5,652 nt of DNA from an uncultured Chlorobiota bacterium (lineage in GTDB: Bacteria; Bacteroidota; Bacteroidia; Bacteroidales; JAADGE01): the NCBI GenBank assembly GCA_947311265.1, contig CAMZKQ010000113.1, positions 1 to 5,652 of the forward strand, in the 5' to 3' direction. This document shows positions 5,590-5,652 of this stretch, in pieces. Position numbers and translations under genes: made by a program. The notes below the pieces were generated by a model, which made no database searches, was not told where the DNA came from, and saw only the letters and a program-made list of their open reading frames with translations. How positions within the stretch are numbered: the stretch's first letter is position 1; every line of letters starts with the position of its first letter.

Positions 5590-5652
5590 ATGCAAAGACT
5601 AAAAATAGAAAATCCGGATACAATTAAAAAGCAAATTTATGGTTATCTCAAT
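5590..5652 (+). CDS. Start of an unidentified gene, cut by the window end
   Basis: Twenty-one codons are visible from the ATG at 5590, beginning MQRLKIENPDTIKKQ and ending IYGYLN. This ATG is preferred because the frame upstream is closed by TAA at 5533 with no other ATG between, and a perfect promoter ends 10 bases before it. The peptide is basic and probably helical after residue 9. From memory it resembles the N-terminus of helix-turn-helix/IS630-like transposases of Bacteroidota (a short strand, then a helix leading to the DNA-binding domain), but 21 residues are too few to decide. No element end or target duplication could be recognised in the sequence upstream. Confidence 0.45.
   Translation, partial: MQRLKIENPDTIKKQIYGYLN

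Overview
The window suggests an AT-rich member of the Bacteroidota. Three things point that way: a C-terminal region typical of type IX secretion system (T9SS) cargo, a protein with HU-CCDC81-like domains followed by a membrane segment and a SPOR domain, and promoters of the TTG / TAnnTTTG type used by the Bacteroidota primary sigma factor instead of -35/-10 boxes. Nothing in the sequence fixes the genus.

Layout. 1-910: a broken gene for a large secreted T9SS protein. An intact signal peptide (from 83) runs into in-frame stops at 182 and 194, and the same frame then reopens as about 230 residues of the C-terminal end of such a protein. Its start is preceded by a good promoter overlapping a perfect 9-bp inverted repeat. 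911-1055: convergent gap with no clear terminator. 1056-2219 (minus): HU-like/SPOR-domain membrane protein, probably a peptidoglycan-binding envelope or division protein. 2220-2406: divergent intergenic region with one good promoter on each strand. 2407-3426 (plus): galE, UDP-glucose 4-epimerase. 3427-3617: gap with two AT-rich inverted repeats and a weak promoter candidate. 3618-5393 (plus): secreted protein with five Ig-like, OmpL47-type repeats. 5394-5589: AT-rich gap ending in a very good promoter. 5590-5652: first 21 codons of a gene that runs off the window, possibly a transposase.

The intact genes share a cell-envelope theme: sugar-nucleotide supply (GalE), peptidoglycan binding (SPOR) and a periplasmic or surface repeat protein. 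They look like separate transcription units and not one operon, since each has its own promoter and the gaps are 150-200 bp. I see no CRISPR array, tRNA, rRNA, toxin-antitoxin pair, defence system or complete insertion sequence. The most unusual items are the decayed T9SS gene with its palindromic start region and the repeat protein of unknown role; I find no convincing new biological system.
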